From positions 1-35,912 of the forward strand of contig JACRPT010000097.1 in assembly GCA_016223045.1 (NCBI GenBank): a stretch of 35,912 bases of DNA, given 5' to 3'. Below are positions 34,375 to 35,912 of this stretch, one piece after another. Source of the stretch: Candidatus Eiseniibacteriota bacterium. Lineage in GTDB: Bacteria > Eisenbacteria > RBG-16-71-46. A program made the translations under genes and the position numbers. A model generated the notes under the pieces. That model ran no database searches. It saw nothing but the letters and a program-made list of their open reading frames with translations, and was not told the DNA's origin. The first letter of the stretch is position 1; each line of letters starts with the position of its first letter.

Positions 34375-35141
34375 GCGACGGCGCGGCGTTCGTTCCGCCC
34401 ACCGGGGAGGCCCGCCCGGAAGACGGTCTGGTCGCGCGCGGCCTCGAGCGCTACTACGGCCGCTGGCGCGTGGTGAGCGAGGTCAGCTTCAACGTGCGCC
34501 GCGGCGAGGTCGTCGGGCTGCTGGGGCCGAACGGCGCGGGCAAGACCACCTCGTTCTACATGATCGTGGGCCTGCTGCGGCCGAACCACGGGAGGATCGT
34601 GCTGGAGGGCCGGGACATCACGAACGAACCGGTCTACCGGCGCGCGCGCATGGGGCTCGGCTACCTGGCGCAGGAGCCCAGCATCTTCCGGCGGCTCACG
34701 GTGCGGGAGAACGTGATGGCCGTGCTCGAGACCATGCCGATGACCAGGGCGGAGCGCGAGGCGCGGCTCCATCAGCTGCTGGAGGATCTCAACCTGACGC
34801 ACCTCGCGACCCGCATGGCGACCAGGCTCTCCGGCGGGGAACGCCGGCGCGTCGAGATCACGCGCGCGCTGGCCCGCCGGCCGTCCTATTTCCTCCTCGA
34901 CGAGCCGTTCGTCGGCATCGACCCGATCGCGGTCGCCGAGATCCAGGACATCGTCGCCCGCCTGCGCGACCGCGGGCTGGGCGTGCTCATCACCGACCAC
35001 AACGTGCGCGAGACGCTGCGCATCACCGACCGCGCGTACATCATGTACGAGGGCCGCATCCTGCTCCAGGGCACCGCCGAGGAGCTGGCGAACGACACGA
35101 CGGCCCGCGAGATCTACCTGGGCGAACGTTTCAGCCTCTGA
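34371..35141 (+). CDS. lptB: LPS export ABC transporter ATPase LptB
   Basis: LptB powers extraction of LPS from the inner membrane by LptFG. The 256-residue ATPase has Walker [10 protein letters not shown] (Lys58), Q-loop region [18 protein letters not shown] (typical LptB), signature [11 protein letters not shown], Walker [14 protein letters not shown] and H-loop [11 protein letters not shown] start at TTG 34371 with GAGGGAGAGAGG upstream, overlapping the lptC stop; there is no better in-frame start before the [12 protein letters not shown] segment. lptA, often between lptC and lptB, is absent here. Confidence 0.95.
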   Translation: MSDGAAFVPPTGEARPEDGLVARGLERYYGRWRVVSEVSFNVRRGEVVGLLGPNGAGKTTSFYMIVGLLRPNHGRIVLEGRDITNEPVYRRARMGLGYLAQEPSIFRRLTVRENVMAVLETMPMTRAEREARLHQLLEDLNLTHLATRMATRLSGGERRRVEITRALARRPSYFLLDEPFVGIDPIAVAEIQDIVARLRDRGLGVLITDHNVRETLRITDRAYIMYEGRILLQGTAEELANDTTAREIYLGERFSL

Positions 35142-35172
35142 GGACGCACCAACGACGGGGAGCCTCACATCC

Positions 35173-35721
35173 ATGGAAATGAAGCCTTCGCTCAACCTGA
35201 CGCTCCGCCCGGCGCTCATCATGACGCCGCGCCTGCAGCAGGCGTTGAAGCTGCTGCAGGTGCCGACGCTCGCGCTCCAGCAGATCCACAAGCAGGAGAT
35301 CATGCAGAATCCCCTGCTCGAGGAGGTGGACGACCGCACCGACAGCGAGGACCTGGCCAAGGAGGACTCGCCGGAGGAGAAGGCGAACCAGGAGGCCGAG
35401 GACCCGGCCGAAGAGGATCCGATCGACTGGTCGGAGTACATGCAGGACGGCGCCTTCGACCGCGCCTACATCCCGCAGCAGGAGACCGCGACGGAATTCC
35501 TCGAGCGCGTGCCGGTCACGCGCACCACGCTGGCCGAGAGCCTGCTCGAGCAGCTCCACTTCCTGAACCTGCCGGAGCGCGAGCTGGCGCTGGCCGAGTT
35601 CATCGTCGGATCGCTCGACGACCGCGGCTACCTGGCGACGCCGCTCGAGGAGGTGGCGCAGGCCACCGGGGCGGACCCCGGCCTGTGCGAGCGCCTGCTC
35701 CGGGTCATCCGAACCTTCGAC
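35173..35721 (+). CDS. rpoN: RNA polymerase sigma-54 factor, truncated at a chimeric junction
   Basis: RpoN recognises -24/-12 promoters such as the one at 2980 and needs activators such as the NtrC-type protein at 1394. Region I is clear ([51 protein letters not shown]). The acidic region II follows ([30 protein letters not shown]) and the core-binding region begins ([31 protein letters not shown]). After LRVIRTFD the family continues with P-P-G-V-G-A-R, but the sequence here changes to unrelated codons that read as TopA on the other strand. Only about 183 of the usual 450-500 residues remain. The frame stays open to the window end, but that part is not RpoN. GGGGAG precedes the ATG. Confidence 0.93.
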
Positions 35722-35912
35722 GTACGCCTTCAAGAAGCCAGGAAAACGCGTCGTGCGCCCGCTGCTGCGGAACTGCGCATCCTAGACCGCGATGTCGACC
35801 GTCGTTTGCTCGACTTGCGCATCGACCATCTGGCTGGCGACCGTCCGCTTCCAGATCAGCTCATACAGCCGGCTCGCGTCGCGCCCCATGGCGTGCTCGA
35901 CTTGGGGCATGC
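35722..35912 (-). pseudogene. topA: DNA topoisomerase I (topA) internal fragment with in-frame stop
   Basis: On the minus strand from the window end the sequence reads GRDASRLYELIWKRTVASQM, a stop (TAG at 35784-35782), then [34 protein letters not shown] and FPGFLKAY are hallmark segments of the type IA topoisomerase TopA after the active-site domain. The similarity may continue to about 35698 (VEGSDDPE), overlapping rpoN codons in antisense. It has no proper start or end, carries a stop, and lies in a context where rpoN should continue. It is best explained as a joined foreign or distant fragment. Confidence 0.75.

Noticed and set aside
35131-35733. 200-residue minus-strand ORF beginning [12 protein letters not shown]
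   Set aside because: Only its first residues resemble TopA, across the chimeric junction; the rest is the antisense of rpoN.

Overview
The window is high-GC bacterial DNA from a Gram-negative (diderm) organism. It carries a nearly complete Kdo/LPS-export locus (kdsB, pyrG, kdsA, kdsC, kdsD, lptC, lptB, rpoN) and secreted proteins ending in FlgD-Ig/T9SS-like C-terminal domains with an NPF motif. That combination resembles FCB-group candidate phyla such as Eisenbacteria. The assignment is an inference from protein style, not a computed phylogeny. I saw no rRNA, tRNA or CRISPR array.

Layout: (1) 0.3-2.8 kb, an NtrB/NtrC-type histidine kinase and sigma-54 activator pair. (2) 2.9-3.9 kb, a well-formed sigma-54 (-24/-12) promoter, then a 22-residue Lys/Ala peptide gene, a perfect 14-bp hairpin and speD. 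(3) 4.0-8.4 kb, uvrA and rtcB. (4) 8.5-12.7 kb on the minus strand, sdhC-sdhA-sdhB followed by an eIF-2B-alpha-like gene. (5) 12.9-13.8 kb on the minus strand, otsB. (6) 14.2-18.5 kb, a fused radical SAM/DUF2344 gene and rng. (7) 18.6-24.9 kb, an apparently accessory segment: a lipoprotein, an unusual two-component pair (beta-propeller kinase plus a response regulator with a gutted AAA+ domain), a decayed IS256-type transposase, a secreted protein of lower GC and an NPF/FlgD-domain fragment. This segment separates rng from (8) rplU-rpmA at 25.2-25.8 kb, which in many genomes lie directly downstream of rng. (9) 25.9-28.6 kb, mdh and a large convergent secreted protein. (10) 28.7-35.7 kb, the Kdo/LPS/rpoN cluster.

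Three points deserve attention. First, a sigma-54 activator, a sigma-54 promoter and rpoN all occur in this window, and the promoter drives a polycationic micropeptide just ahead of a polyamine-biosynthesis gene. Second, the kinase/regulator pair at 19.3-22.7 kb looks like a non-canonical signalling system: the kinase has no recognisable phospho-acceptor His box, and the regulator keeps receiver and Fis-type HTH but has lost GAFTGA, Walker B and the arginine-finger region. Third, the right end is chimeric. rpoN runs into an antisense topoisomerase I fragment at about 35.7 kb, and the junction lies in a short stretch readable as both proteins, which suggests a misassembly (or a microhomology rearrangement). 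lptC also carries an apparent single-base frameshift at a C-run.

Several promoters share an extended -10 of the form TGnTAnnnT, mostly with a TTG-type -35 about 17 nt upstream. This may be the housekeeping promoter style of the organism.
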